A DNA stretch of 64,000 nt from positions 124,001 to 188,000 of the forward strand of contig CAWHRE010000006.1 of NCBI GenBank assembly GCA_963831705.1, in the 5' to 3' direction. Origin of the DNA: DASQPR01 sp963831705 (GTDB lineage: Bacteria > Actinomycetota > Actinomycetes > Mycobacteriales > Micromonosporaceae). The notes beneath the pieces are model-generated. The model was not told the DNA's origin. It searched no databases and worked only from the letters and a program-made list of their open reading frames with translations. Shown piece by piece: positions 34,082 to 42,806 of this stretch; positions within the stretch are counted from its first letter, which is position 1, and each line of letters starts with the position of its first letter. A program made the position numbers and the translations under genes.

Positions 34082-35596
34082 ATGCAATCGGCCGGCTGGG
34101 ACAACGATGGCAGCGACGAGAGCCTGAGCGGCACCACGCCGAGCGCAAGCACCAGCAGCTTGAGCACCGCCTGGAATGAGGACACCGGCTCATGGCTGAG
34201 CGTCGCATGGAAGAGCACGGCGTGGTCGGATCGGGCCGAAGCATCGTTCTACGTCGGCGATAAGGCCGTCTACGACCGGGGCGAGACAGTCTGTGTCATC
34301 GGCGCCGGCGCGAGCGGCCTGACCGCGATCAAGAATCTGCGCGAGCAGGGCTTCACGGTCGACTGCTACGAGCGCGAGACGAACGTCGGCGGCGCCTGGA
34401 ACTGGCGGCACAGTCGCAGCCCGATCTACGCCAGCGCCCACCTCATCTCATCCAAGCCGTTCACCCAGTTCCCGGACTTCCCGATGCCGGACAACTGGCC
34501 GGACTATCCGAGCCACGCGCAGGTCAACGAGTATCTCGAGCGTTATGCCGAGCATTTCGCGCTGCGCGAACACATCTGGTTCGGCACCGAGGTCGCGGCC
34601 GTCGCCGCGGTCGGCGACGATCGCTGGGACGTGACCACCCGGCCCACCGGCGGCGGTGCCGAGCGCGTCCACCGGTACGCCGCCGTCGTCGTCGCGAACG
34701 GCCACAACTGGTCGCCGAAGCTCCCGCAGTACCGCGGGATGGAAGACTTCCGCGGTGAGCTGATCCACGCATCGACCTACAAGGACGCGTCGACGCTCCG
34801 CAACCGGAAGGTGCTCGTGGTGGGCGCCGGCAACACCGGTTGCGACATCGCGGTCGAGGCCGCAACCGTCGCGAGCCGATGCTGGCACTCCAGCCGCCGT
34901 GGGTACTGGTACGCGCCGAAGTTCGTGTTCGGTCGCCCGGTCGATCAGGTCAATGACGGCCCGGCTTCGCGGCTGCCGCTGCGGGTACGGCAGTGGGCTT
35001 TCGCGCGGACCCTCAAGCTGACCGTCGGCGACCTCACCCGGTACGGCCTGCCGAAACCGGACCACCGGGTGTACGAGACGCATCCGATCGTGAACTCGCA
35101 GCTGACCTACTACATCGGCCACGGTGGGATCACCCCGGTGGGTGAGATTGCCTCGTTTGAGCGCGAGGGCGTACTGCTCGAGAACGGTGACCGGCTGGAC
35201 CCGGATCTGGTGGTGTTCGCCACCGGCTACCTGCCCCGATTCGAGTTCCTCAGCGGCGACATGCTCGACCCGGACGCCGACGGGCGACCGAAGCTGCATC
35301 TCTACACGTTCGCGCGCCGGTTCCCGACGCTGGCTGTGGCCGGCCTGGTCCAGCCCGACTCCGGGATCTTCCCGATCGTGCACTGGCAGACCGTGGCAAT
35401 CGCTCGGTGGCTGCGGCTGCGCGAGGCCGATCCGCGCCGGGCGGGAGCGTTCTGGCGAACCGTGGAGGCGGCTCCGGACCGGCGTTACACCCAGGCAAAG
35501 GTGAAGGACTCGACCCGGCACTGGTTCGAGATCAGTCACAACGTCTATCTCAAAGCGTTGCAGCAGACCCTTGGCGAGTTGGAGCCGGTGCGATGA
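34082..35596 (+). CDS. Flavin-containing monooxygenase
   Basis: The protein has two Rossmann motifs: VCVIGAGASGLTAIKNL for FAD and VLVVGAGNTGCDIAVE for NADPH. An FMO-like segment (NVGGAWNWRHS, PDYPSHAQVNEYLERYAEHF) and the conserved FATGYLPRFEF motif follow. An extra ~65-residue N-terminal part rich in Ser, Thr and Trp (AWNEDTGSWLSVAWKSTAW) precedes the first motif and is unusual. The start is ambiguous: ATG 34082 or GTG 34076, both after GGGGAG. It overlaps the downstream hydrolase by ATGA, so the two are co-translated. Confidence 0.85.
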   Translation: MQSAGWDNDGSDESLSGTTPSASTSSLSTAWNEDTGSWLSVAWKSTAWSDRAEASFYVGDKAVYDRGETVCVIGAGASGLTAIKNLREQGFTVDCYERETNVGGAWNWRHSRSPIYASAHLISSKPFTQFPDFPMPDNWPDYPSHAQVNEYLERYAEHFALREHIWFGTEVAAVAAVGDDRWDVTTRPTGGGAERVHRYAAVVVANGHNWSPKLPQYRGMEDFRGELIHASTYKDASTLRNRKVLVVGAGNTGCDIAVEAATVASRCWHSSRRGYWYAPKFVFGRPVDQVNDGPASRLPLRVRQWAFARTLKLTVGDLTRYGLPKPDHRVYETHPIVNSQLTYYIGHGGITPVGEIASFEREGVLLENGDRLDPDLVVFATGYLPRFEFLSGDMLDPDADGRPKLHLYTFARRFPTLAVAGLVQPDSGIFPIVHWQTVAIARWLRLREADPRRAGAFWRTVEAAPDRRYTQAKVKDSTRHWFEISHNVYLKALQQTLGELEPVR

Positions 35597-36450
35597 GCCC
35601 GACCGTGAACATCATCCGGCCCCGGGAATGGTCGGACCCCATTCCACCGGTACGCCGCGAGATCGTGTCGGCGCGCGCGTCGAGCGCAGGCGATGAAGAC
35701 GGGTACAGCGGGATTGCCTCGGACGTGCTGGCGACGAACGATCCGCAGCGTCCGCCGATCCTGTTCGTCCCAGGGTTCGGCCACGGCGCCTGGGCGTTCG
35801 AGGAGCACTGGCTGGAGCACACCGCGCAGCGCGGCTTCCCGGCGCACGCGATGAGCCTGCGCGGCCACGGCTCGAGCACGATGGCGGGCAAGGCGTCGAT
35901 CCGCGCGTACGCACACGACGTCACCCAGGTCGCGGCGAGCCTGCCGCGGCAGGCGGTGCTGGTCGGGCACGGCGGCGGAGCGCTCGTGGTGGCGCACGCG
36001 CTCGCGCGGTACCCGGCCCGCGCCGGCGTTCTGCTCGCGCCGGTATTCGGCGGCTGGGGCACGCTCGGCAACGCCTTACTGCGCAACCCATTTGGTACGG
36101 CCGTGGGCGCGCTCGGCGCGCGGATCAGGCTACGTCGCGGCCAGCTTTTCGGGCCGAACCTCCACGGATCCGCAGCGCGCACGTATTTGTCCCGGATGAC
36201 CGGCGTACCGGCCGGTGTGCAGTGGCAGATGCTGGGTCGCCGCATGCCGGAGGCGCCGGTCGGCGATCCGCCGGTGCTCGTGGTCGGCGGCCCGGACGAC
36301 AAAATTGTGTCGCAGAAGGCGTTGCGTCAGGTGGCCACGAGATACGGGGGAGCGCCGCTGCTGTTCCCCGGTATGGGCCACGACATGATGCTCGATGCCG
36401 GCTGGGCCGAGCCGATCGACGCGATCCTGGACTGGCTCAGCAAAGCCTAA
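35593..36450 (+). CDS. Alpha/beta-hydrolase-fold protein lacking the nucleophile serine
   Basis: The 285-residue protein has the fold signature: VPGFGHGAWAFEEHW oxyanion region, SLRGHGSS, an acid in GGPDDKIV and the His in FPGMGHDMM. The nucleophile elbow is GHGGG (residues 125-129), with Gly127 where Ser, Cys or Asp is required. It is coupled to the flavin monooxygenase (ATGA overlap). It may therefore be non-hydrolytic (binding or cofactor-independent chemistry) or inactive. Confidence 0.8.
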   Translation: MSPTVNIIRPREWSDPIPPVRREIVSARASSAGDEDGYSGIASDVLATNDPQRPPILFVPGFGHGAWAFEEHWLEHTAQRGFPAHAMSLRGHGSSTMAGKASIRAYAHDVTQVAASLPRQAVLVGHGGGALVVAHALARYPARAGVLLAPVFGGWGTLGNALLRNPFGTAVGALGARIRLRRGQLFGPNLHGSAARTYLSRMTGVPAGVQWQMLGRRMPEAPVGDPPVLVVGGPDDKIVSQKALRQVATRYGGAPLLFPGMGHDMMLDAGWAEPIDAILDWLSKA

Positions 36451-36458
36451 ATTGGCGG

Positions 36459-37364
36459 TTAGACGATTGCGCCGTTGTTGTGGTCGTCATCGTCGTCGGG
36501 GCCGCCCGAACGCAGGCGTCCGATCAGGCCGACCGCACCGGCCAGGATGGCCGCGCAACCGAGGAACTCGGTCTGTGCGGTGTCGATCGACAGCAGGTTC
36601 GGGTCGGCGATCAGCGTGATGCCGCCGATGATCGCGATGATCGACGCGATCGTGATCATGGCGAATCGCGGTAGCGGCGGTGGCGGCGGCGGGTGATAGG
36701 TCTCGTCGTCATCGTCGTCGGCCAGATCGGCGCCGAAGCTGTCGAGGCCGGACAGCAGCGAATCGTCGGCCGAGCCAAAGGACGCTCCGGAGGCGCGCCA
36801 GCGAGGGTACTTCGGGGGCGGTTCCGGGGCTGGTTTGTCCTCGATTTCCGGCCACGGAGCCACGTCACTACCGGAATGGTCGGCGGTCTCGTCGAAGCCG
36901 GCCACGATTGACGCCCAGGCATCTTCGAAGTCGTCGCCGGTACGGGTGGCGGGGGCGACCGGCGCCTGCTCGGCGGGCGCCGTCGCGGCTGAGTCGCCCT
37001 CATCGGCGGCCAGAATCTCCAGGAATTCCCGGGCGGTGTCCACTTCGGACCGATCAACGTACAGCCGGTCGGTGGGGCGACCCGGCAGCGTCGTGAGGCG
37101 GGTGATCGGGTGCTGGTCGGACGTCGGTTGGAGATACGCCGCGATGCCCCGGTTGCCGAGGACGTCAAGGAGGTGCTCGCCGACCCTCGGGTCGACGTCC
37201 GCGACGGCAGCGTAATCCGTCGCGTACAACCCGTTGTCCTGCCGCCCGTAGCGTGGATTTCCGCCGGTCACGATCGCCCCTTCGAATCCGTGAGACTCCA
37301 TCGTGGCACGCGAGACCATCCCTGCACAGGAGCAGGCGTGGTCGGTTGTGGTGGCGGGCGTCAT
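36459..37364 (-). CDS. Actinobacterial conserved membrane protein with DUF2007-like domain
   Basis: The ATG at 37364 gives 301 residues. The N-terminal part (NRGIAAYLQPTSDQHP and TDRLYVDRSEVDTAREFLEIL) resembles the DUF2007/signal-transducing small fold. The middle is acidic and contains WASIVAGFDE. A DDDDDETYHPPPPPPLPRF stretch leads to two C-terminal membrane helices and a poly-Asp tail. The pattern of acidic linker, poly-Pro and membrane pair is typical of a conserved actinobacterial family of unknown role. It is convergent with the hydrolase gene. Confidence 0.7.
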   Translation of the reverse strand: MTPATTTDHACSCAGMVSRATMESHGFEGAIVTGGNPRYGRQDNGLYATDYAAVADVDPRVGEHLLDVLGNRGIAAYLQPTSDQHPITRLTTLPGRPTDRLYVDRSEVDTAREFLEILAADEGDSAATAPAEQAPVAPATRTGDDFEDAWASIVAGFDETADHSGSDVAPWPEIEDKPAPEPPPKYPRWRASGASFGSADDSLLSGLDSFGADLADDDDDETYHPPPPPPLPRFAMITIASIIAIIGGITLIADPNLLSIDTAQTEFLGCAAILAGAVGLIGRLRSGGPDDDDDHNNGAIV

Positions 37365-37424
37365 GTTCGTAGGCTGATCACACTCCGGGTGACCGTGATG
37401 CCTAGTGGTGACGAAGGGACTCGT

Positions 37425-38111
37425 GTGGTCTATTGGCTGCTCAAGTACGTCGTGCTCGGCCCTGTTCTGAGGCTTGTCTTCTGGCCGAAGGTCGAGGGTA
37501 GGGACAACGTGCCGGTTACGGGCGCCGCGATCATTGCGAGCAACCACCTGAGCTTCTCCGACTCGATCTTCATGCCCCTGATGGTGCACCGAAAGGTGAC
37601 ATTCATCGCCAAAGCGGAGTATTTCCAGGGAACCGGACTCAAAGGCTGGCTCACGAAGATGTTTTTCGTCGGGACCGGGACCATTCCGGTCGACCGGTCA
37701 GGCGGCCGGGCCGCACAGGCCGCGATGGACACCGGTCTGCGGATTCTGCGCAGCGGCGAGCTGTTCGGGATCTATCCCGAAGGCACGCGGTCGCCGGACG
37801 GCCGCCTCTACCGGGGAAAGACCGGCGTGGCGCGGCTCGCATTGGAGAGCGGTGCTCCGGTCATCCCGGTCGCGATGCTGAACTCCGACATCGTGCAGCC
37901 ACCCGGCCGGATTCGGCCGAAGATCATGCGGGTCCGGATCGTGTTCGGTGCGCCGATGGAATTCTCCCGGTACGCAGGGCAGGCCGGTGATCGGTTCGTC
38001 GAGCGTGCCGTGACCGACGAGATCATGTACGAGTTGATGGAACTCTCCGGCCGCGAATACGTCGACGTGTACGCGGCCAGCCTCAAGGAGAAGGCCGTCG
38101 TCCCGGCGTGA
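37425..38111 (+). CDS. 1-acyl-sn-glycerol-3-phosphate acyltransferase (PlsC-type), Rv2182c-like
   Basis: The 228-residue acyltransferase has the catalytic NHLSFSDSIF (H-x4-D) block, IPVDRSGG, YPEGTRSPDGRLYRGKTGVARLAL and VPVAM-like strands, and ends in a conserved REYVDVYAASLKEK. The start is taken as GTG 37425 because the family begins at (V/W)YWLLKY and GAAGGGA lies just upstream; ATG 37398 is an alternative. It should acylate lysophosphatidate at the membrane. The same gene lies near pimB and aroG in mycobacteria. Confidence 0.9.
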   Translation: MVYWLLKYVVLGPVLRLVFWPKVEGRDNVPVTGAAIIASNHLSFSDSIFMPLMVHRKVTFIAKAEYFQGTGLKGWLTKMFFVGTGTIPVDRSGGRAAQAAMDTGLRILRSGELFGIYPEGTRSPDGRLYRGKTGVARLALESGAPVIPVAMLNSDIVQPPGRIRPKIMRVRIVFGAPMEFSRYAGQAGDRFVERAVTDEIMYELMELSGREYVDVYAASLKEKAVVPA

Positions 38112-38114
38112 CCG

Positions 38115-38828
38115 CTACTTCTCCGGTACGCCCGCTCGGCGCCGCAGCGACGGGAGGTCGGTCAGCACGATCCGCCGTCCCTCGGTACGCAACCATCCTC
38201 GGCTCGCGAACGATCCGATCGCCTGGTTCACGCTCTGGCGCGATCCGCCGGCCATCGCGGCGAGCTGGCTCTGGTTCAGCTCGATCGTGACCATGCCGCT
38301 CGGAGATTCGCCCGCCAGGCGTACGAGAGTCTTGGCGACCCGGCCCGGCAGGTCCAGGAAGATGTGGTCCGCGTGCTGCTCGGTCAGGCGCCGGATCAGG
38401 CTTCCCAGCGACTGCATCACCGCGTCGAGGATGCTCGGATTCGCATGTACGAGATCGATGAACGCGGCCCGCGACAGCGCGAGCGCCTTGCAGTCCTCGA
38501 TCGCCTCGGCCGATGCCGAGCGTGCCGCACCGTCCAACAGGGACACCTCACCGAACACGTCCGGCGGCCGCAACACCGTCAGGACGGCCTTCTCGCCTGT
38601 CGGCGATGTCCGGAAAACTGCGATTGCGCCTCGTTTGAGGACAATCAGCGAGTCGCCCGGGTCGTTCTCGACGAACAGCACCTGGCCCTTGCGGTATGTC
38701 CGCGGGACCGCGGCCGCGATCACCCGTTGGCGTACGTCCGAGTCCAACGCCGCGAACATCGCCACGCCGGTCAAGGCGTCGGGCGAGTCCGGTACCCGTA
38801 CGTCCACGTGTTTGCCCTTCCCATCCAC
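38115..38828 (-). CDS. Crp/Fnr-family transcriptional regulator
   Basis: The 237-residue protein has an N-terminal cyclic-nucleotide-binding domain (FAALDSDVRQRVIAAAVPRTYRKGQVLFVENDPGDSL, DVFGEVSLLDGAARSASAEA), a dimer helix and a C-terminal winged helix (ELNQSQLAAMAGGSRQSVNQAIGSFASRGWL). The GEVSLLDGAARSAS segment has the phosphate-binding pocket of cAMP-type proteins. It is convergent with the acyltransferase, with three bases between stops. Ligand and regulon are unknown. Confidence 0.92.
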   Translation of the reverse strand: MDGKGKHVDVRVPDSPDALTGVAMFAALDSDVRQRVIAAAVPRTYRKGQVLFVENDPGDSLIVLKRGAIAVFRTSPTGEKAVLTVLRPPDVFGEVSLLDGAARSASAEAIEDCKALALSRAAFIDLVHANPSILDAVMQSLGSLIRRLTEQHADHIFLDLPGRVAKTLVRLAGESPSGMVTIELNQSQLAAMAGGSRQSVNQAIGSFASRGWLRTEGRRIVLTDLPSLRRRAGVPEK

Positions 38829-39040
38829 TACTTACTTAGATCCTGACTCCCCCGGACACCTTTGTATACACCGAGGTCTTGCCCTTGCGCGAAGTGAGCG
38901 CGAGTTCAGCTGGCACGGTAGCGTCCCGCGCTCGGTTTCGCTCTCTGTTCCGACGTTGTTACCGACTCGATATGCCGATTCTGCGCAGCGCCGGGGGCGA
39001 GCGTAGTTCTGCGCTGGGCCAAGGGACATAATCGAAGGCC

Positions 39041-39988
39041 GTGGGCACCGACGAACTCGTTCGAGCGACGCTGCGCAGCGTCTGGCAGCTGGCTGCGGAA
39101 ACATGCCAGCCGGTCGACGATTCGTCGGTTTCGGAATGGTCCGTAACTATCGATGGTGGACGCTATACCGCGCGAATCACCCCAGATATTCGGCGCGCAG
39201 AGGTGGTTGCCGCACTGTTGACGGCGGACGTACTCGCAGCGGCGGGTCTCGGCATCGGCCGTCCGGTCCGGACGGTGGACGGCGCGCTGACCGTGGCGAC
39301 CGCGGATGGCGACATGTCGCTGGTGCAGGACGTGGCCGGTCGGCCGCTCGATGCCGAGGATCCGCTCGACCAGCAGTGGTGGGGCGACGCGCTCGGCCGG
39401 GCCCATCAGGCGCTGTTGACCCATCAGACGGCCGTACCGCGGCGGTTGTCTCTGCCCGAAGCGGCCGGTGCGCATCTCGCCGTCGAACCGTGGCTGCGCG
39501 CGGCGCTCGCGGACGCGGCCGAATCGGTCACCCGCTTGCTGGTGACCGATCAGCTCACATACGGGGTCTTGCACGGCGATCCGCGCGCGGCCGAGTTCCG
39601 CCTGGACGCGTCGACCGGGCGCACCGGGCTTGCCGCTTGGGGCGTTCCGCGGGTCGGCCCGCTCGTGTACGACGTCGCCGTCGCGGTACGGCACGCGGGC
39701 GGGGCTGCGGCGGCCGAAGGATTCATCGACGGCTACGTGTCGGCCGGACCGGTCACGCGGGACGAAGTCGCCGTGGCGCTGCCGGTGATGCTTCGGCTGC
39801 ACTGGGCGCTGGTGGCCGAGGAGCACGCTCGCGCGCTCACCCGGGTGCCGCCGCAACGCAACGCCGGGCCGAATCCGGCGGGCGCGCCCACCGAGAAGAC
39901 CGGGCTTACCGAGAAGAACCGTCGGGACGCGCTGGAAGAGGCACGCCAGGTCCTCGCTGCGTTGGCGGAGGCGGATCGGGCAGAGTAG
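39041..39988 (+). CDS. Aminoglycoside-phosphotransferase-fold protein with degenerate active site
   Basis: The 315-residue protein has weak APH-fold pattern: a central VLHGDPRAAEFRLDASTGRTGLAAWG segment aligned to the catalytic HGDxxxxN and IDFxxxxxG motifs. His-Gly-Asp is present, but the Asn is Glu and the metal-binding Asp of the DFG-like motif is Ala. It may be a pseudokinase or bind a small molecule. Other parts show no clear family. The start GTG 39041 overlaps the divergent region with the Crp-like gene. Confidence 0.6.
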   Translation: MGTDELVRATLRSVWQLAAETCQPVDDSSVSEWSVTIDGGRYTARITPDIRRAEVVAALLTADVLAAAGLGIGRPVRTVDGALTVATADGDMSLVQDVAGRPLDAEDPLDQQWWGDALGRAHQALLTHQTAVPRRLSLPEAAGAHLAVEPWLRAALADAAESVTRLLVTDQLTYGVLHGDPRAAEFRLDASTGRTGLAAWGVPRVGPLVYDVAVAVRHAGGAAAAEGFIDGYVSAGPVTRDEVAVALPVMLRLHWALVAEEHARALTRVPPQRNAGPNPAGAPTEKTGLTEKNRRDALEEARQVLAALAEADRAE

Positions 39989-39992
39989 GGGC

Positions 39993-40514
39993 ATGCCCTA
40001 TCGGTACTTCTATGACTGTGAGTTCATCGAGGACGGGCTCACGATCGACCTGGTGTCGATTGGCGTCGTCGACGAGTTCGGACGCGAGTTCTACGCGATC
40101 TCGTCCCAGTTCGACGACTCCAAGGCCATCCCGTGGGTCCGCCGCAACGTGCTCGACAAGCTCCCGTCGCCGGGTGACAAAGCCTGGCGCTCGCGTGAGC
40201 GGATCCGCGACGACCTGTACGAGTTCCTGATCGACCCGATCCGGGACGGCTCCGACACGATGGAGTTGTGGGCCTGGTACGCCGCCTACGACCACGTCGC
40301 GCTCGCGCAGCTGTGGGGCGCCATGCCGGCGTTGCCTCGGGCGATTCCGCGGTTTACGAAGGATCTTCGCCAGCTCTGGGACGATCATGGTCGGCCGAAG
40401 TTGCCCGAGGCGGACGGCCGTCACGATGCGTTGGTGGACGCGAAACACAACCTCGCTCGGTGGAACGTGATGGCAGGACTGGCCGGTGCATGGGCAGGCG
40501 TGCCACGGACGTAA
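39993..40514 (+). CDS. 3'-5' exoribonuclease, Rv2179c-like (DEDDh)
   Basis: The 173-residue exoribonuclease has the DEDDh residues in YDCEFIEDG, AWYAAYDHVAL and HDALVDAKHNL, matching M. tuberculosis Rv2179c, which trims RNA 3' ends. It lies 4 bp after the APH-like gene and was kept close to the pfkA/aroG region as in the mycobacterial order. Confidence 0.92.
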   Translation: MPYRYFYDCEFIEDGLTIDLVSIGVVDEFGREFYAISSQFDDSKAIPWVRRNVLDKLPSPGDKAWRSRERIRDDLYEFLIDPIRDGSDTMELWAWYAAYDHVALAQLWGAMPALPRAIPRFTKDLRQLWDDHGRPKLPEADGRHDALVDAKHNLARWNVMAGLAGAWAGVPRT

Positions 40515-40667
40515 CCTGAACGTGACCAGATCGACCTCAGCAGCTAAAGTACGTGCCGCACCCACCCGGCCGGCAGTGCCGCCGGCATACGCGACAGCGA
40601 CGTGGCGTACCCAGGGTCCTGTTGGGTCTTCATGTTTTCCACCTGCATCCGCGGAGGAACTATCACT

Positions 40668-41693
40668 ATGCGTATTGGTGTTCTCACTGGTGGCGGAGAC
40701 TGCCCCGGCCTGAACGCGGTCATTCGCGCGGTCGTCCGCAAGGGCGTCGAGGTCTACGGGCACGAGTTCGTCGGTTTCCGCGACGGTTGGCGCGGCCCGC
40801 TCGAAGGTATGACGAAGCAGCTCGGCGTCGCCGAAGTCCGGGGCATCCTGCCGCGTGGCGGCACGATCCTCGGCTCGTCCCGGACGAACCCGTTCAAGAT
40901 CGACGGCGGTGTCGAGAAGATCAAGGCGAACCTCGCCGATCTGGGCATCGACGCGCTCGTCGCGATCGGTGGCGAGGACACGCTCGGCGTGGCGACGAAG
41001 CTCGCCGAACTCGGCGTGAACGTGGTCGGCGTTCCGAAGACGATCGACAACGACCTCGGGGCAACCGATTACACGTTCGGCTTCGACACCGCCGTGAACA
41101 TCGCGATGGAGGCGATCGACCGGCTGCACACCACGGCCGAGTCGCACCACCGCACGCTCGTCGTCGAGGTCATGGGCCGGCACGCCGGTTGGATCGCGCT
41201 GCACTCCGGCCTGGCCGGCGGCGCGAACGTGATCCTGCTGCCCGAGCGCCAGTTCGACGTGGACCAGGTGGCGAAGTACGTCGAGGAGCGCTTCCAGCGC
41301 CAGTACGCGCCGATCGTCGTGGTGGCCGAGGGCGCTCAGCCGCTCGACGGTCAGATGGTCGTACACAACCAGGAACTCGACGCGTTCGGCCACGTCCGCC
41401 TCGGTGGCATCGGTCAGTGGCTCGCCGAGTCGCTGGAAGCGAAGACCGGCAAGGAAGCCCGTACCGTCGTGCTCGGCCACATCCAGCGTGGCGGCACGCC
41501 GACCGCGTTCGACCGGGTGCTCGCGACGCGTTTCGGCCTGCAGGCGATCGACGCAATCAACGACGGCGACTTCGGCAACATGGTCGCGCTGCGGGGCACG
41601 GACATCGTGCGCGTACCGCTCGCCGACGCGACCCGCGAGCTCAAGACCGTGCCCGAGTCGCGCTTCGCCGAAGCCGAAGTCTTCTTCGGCTGA
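40668..41693 (+). CDS. pfkA: 6-phosphofructokinase, group III actinobacterial type
   Basis: The 341-residue PFK-A family enzyme phosphorylates fructose 6-phosphate in glycolysis. Motifs are GVLTGGGDCPGLNAVIRA, GGEDTLG, the catalytic PKTIDNDL and MGRHAGWIAL, EGAQ, HIQRGG. The residues around GGEDT and PKTIDND are of the PPi/ATP 'group III' kind, so the phosphoryl donor (ATP or PPi) cannot be decided from sequence. The ATG at 40668 follows GCGGAGGAAC; an upstream in-frame start at 40602 has no RBS. Element R5 follows 18 bp after the stop. Confidence 0.92.
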   Translation: MRIGVLTGGGDCPGLNAVIRAVVRKGVEVYGHEFVGFRDGWRGPLEGMTKQLGVAEVRGILPRGGTILGSSRTNPFKIDGGVEKIKANLADLGIDALVAIGGEDTLGVATKLAELGVNVVGVPKTIDNDLGATDYTFGFDTAVNIAMEAIDRLHTTAESHHRTLVVEVMGRHAGWIALHSGLAGGANVILLPERQFDVDQVAKYVEERFQRQYAPIVVVAEGAQPLDGQMVVHNQELDAFGHVRLGGIGQWLAESLEAKTGKEARTVVLGHIQRGGTPTAFDRVLATRFGLQAIDAINDGDFGNMVALRGTDIVRVPLADATRELKTVPESRFAEAEVFFG

Positions 41694-41711
41694 GTTCCAC
41701 CCCAACCTTCA

Positions 41712-41774
41712 AGTTGATCCTGGAGTTAGTTGACGCATCGCCGGTGTGTCGTGCTACTAACCTCAGGATCAACT
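41712..41774. repeat. Palindromic element R5 (63 bp)
   Basis: Forward-oriented copy between co-directional pfkA and proC. The left arm is AGTTGATCCTGGAGTTAGT; the right arm is its complement except for a two-base CT/TC swap. The core reads CGCCGGTGTGTCG. Confidence 0.9.
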
Positions 41775-41784
41775 TCAGGTTTTC

Positions 41785-41836
41785 ATGATCGTGTAGTGCT
41801 GGCGCGCCATGGCGTGCTCGCTGCTACACGATCGTG
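41785..41836. promoter_or_regulatory. Inverted repeat in the proC leader
   Basis: GATCGTGTAG (41787-41796) and CTACACGATC (41824-41833) are perfect arms around a GC-rich 27-base centre that contains GGCGCGCC. The element ends about 10 bp before the proC ribosome-binding site, so it may be an operator, a leader hairpin, or a second small palindromic element. Confidence 0.55.
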
Positions 41837-41858
41837 ATGTGAGGACAAGGAGGTCGGC

Positions 41859-42671
41859 ATGACCGTCGTTGCTGTTGTGGGCGCGGGCAAGATCGGTGAG
41901 TTGCTGCTGTCCGGCCTCCTGCGGTCCGGGTGGCCCACCGACCAGCTCGTTGCCACCGCTCGGCGGCCGGAGCGTGCAGCCGACCTATCCGCCAAATACG
42001 GCATCCGGATCGTCGACAACGCGACCGCGGTGGCCGTCGCCGACGTCATCGCGATCGCGGTCAAGCCACAGGACGCCGGGGCATTGATGGCGGACCTCGG
42101 CCCGCTCCTCAATGCCCAGCAGGACCGTTTGGTGATCTCGCTCTGTGCCGGTCTGCCCACGTCGTTCTTCGCGAAATGGCTGCCCGAAGCGACGCCGGTA
42201 GTCCGTGTGATGACGAACACACCGGCCCTGGTCGACGAGGCGATGACCGCGATCTCGGCCGGCCCGCACGCCACCGCCGCCCACCTGGAACTCGCCGAAG
42301 AGCTGTTCGCGCCGCTCGGCCGTACGATCCGGGTGCCCGAGGGCCAGCAGGACGCCGTTACGGCGCTGTCCGGGTCCGGTCCGGCGTACTTCTTCTACCT
42401 GGTCGAAGCGATGACAGACGCGGGCATTCTGCTCGGCCTGCCGCGCCAGGTCGCCTACGACCTCATCGTGCAGACCGCGATCGGGTCCGCGATCATGCTG
42501 CGTGACTCGGGTGAACACCCGGTCAAGCTGCGCGAGGCGGTGACGTCGCCGGCGGGCACGACGATCAACGCGATCCGAGAACTCGAAAATCACGGTGTAC
42601 GCGCAGCTCTGCTCTCTGCGCTCGAAGCCGCCCGTGACCGCGCGCGACAGATCGCTGAGCAGGCAGGTTAG
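41859..42671 (+). CDS. proC: Pyrroline-5-carboxylate reductase
   Basis: The 270-residue enzyme reduces pyrroline-5-carboxylate to proline with NAD(P)H. It has the Rossmann start VAVVGAGKIGELLLSGLL, AIAVKPQD, VRVMTNTPALV and the C-terminal signature SGSGPAYFFYLVEAMTDAGILLGLPRQVAYDL and VTSPAGTTINAIRELENHGVRAAL. ACAAGGAGG lies upstream of the ATG. It stands alone between R5 and the metallopeptidase pair. Confidence 0.95.
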   Translation: MTVVAVVGAGKIGELLLSGLLRSGWPTDQLVATARRPERAADLSAKYGIRIVDNATAVAVADVIAIAVKPQDAGALMADLGPLLNAQQDRLVISLCAGLPTSFFAKWLPEATPVVRVMTNTPALVDEAMTAISAGPHATAAHLELAEELFAPLGRTIRVPEGQQDAVTALSGSGPAYFFYLVEAMTDAGILLGLPRQVAYDLIVQTAIGSAIMLRDSGEHPVKLREAVTSPAGTTINAIRELENHGVRAALLSALEAARDRARQIAEQAG

Positions 42672-42806
42672 CTCTGCAGGCGTTCGTCCGTTCGGGGACT
42701 TCGGGTCGCCGGAACGTGCGGACATTTACTGAAACGCACGTGTTCTTCGTCTGAGTCCGATATCCGCAGCGGGCATTTGTCGCAACGTTTGCGTAGGCTC
42801 GCCGCT

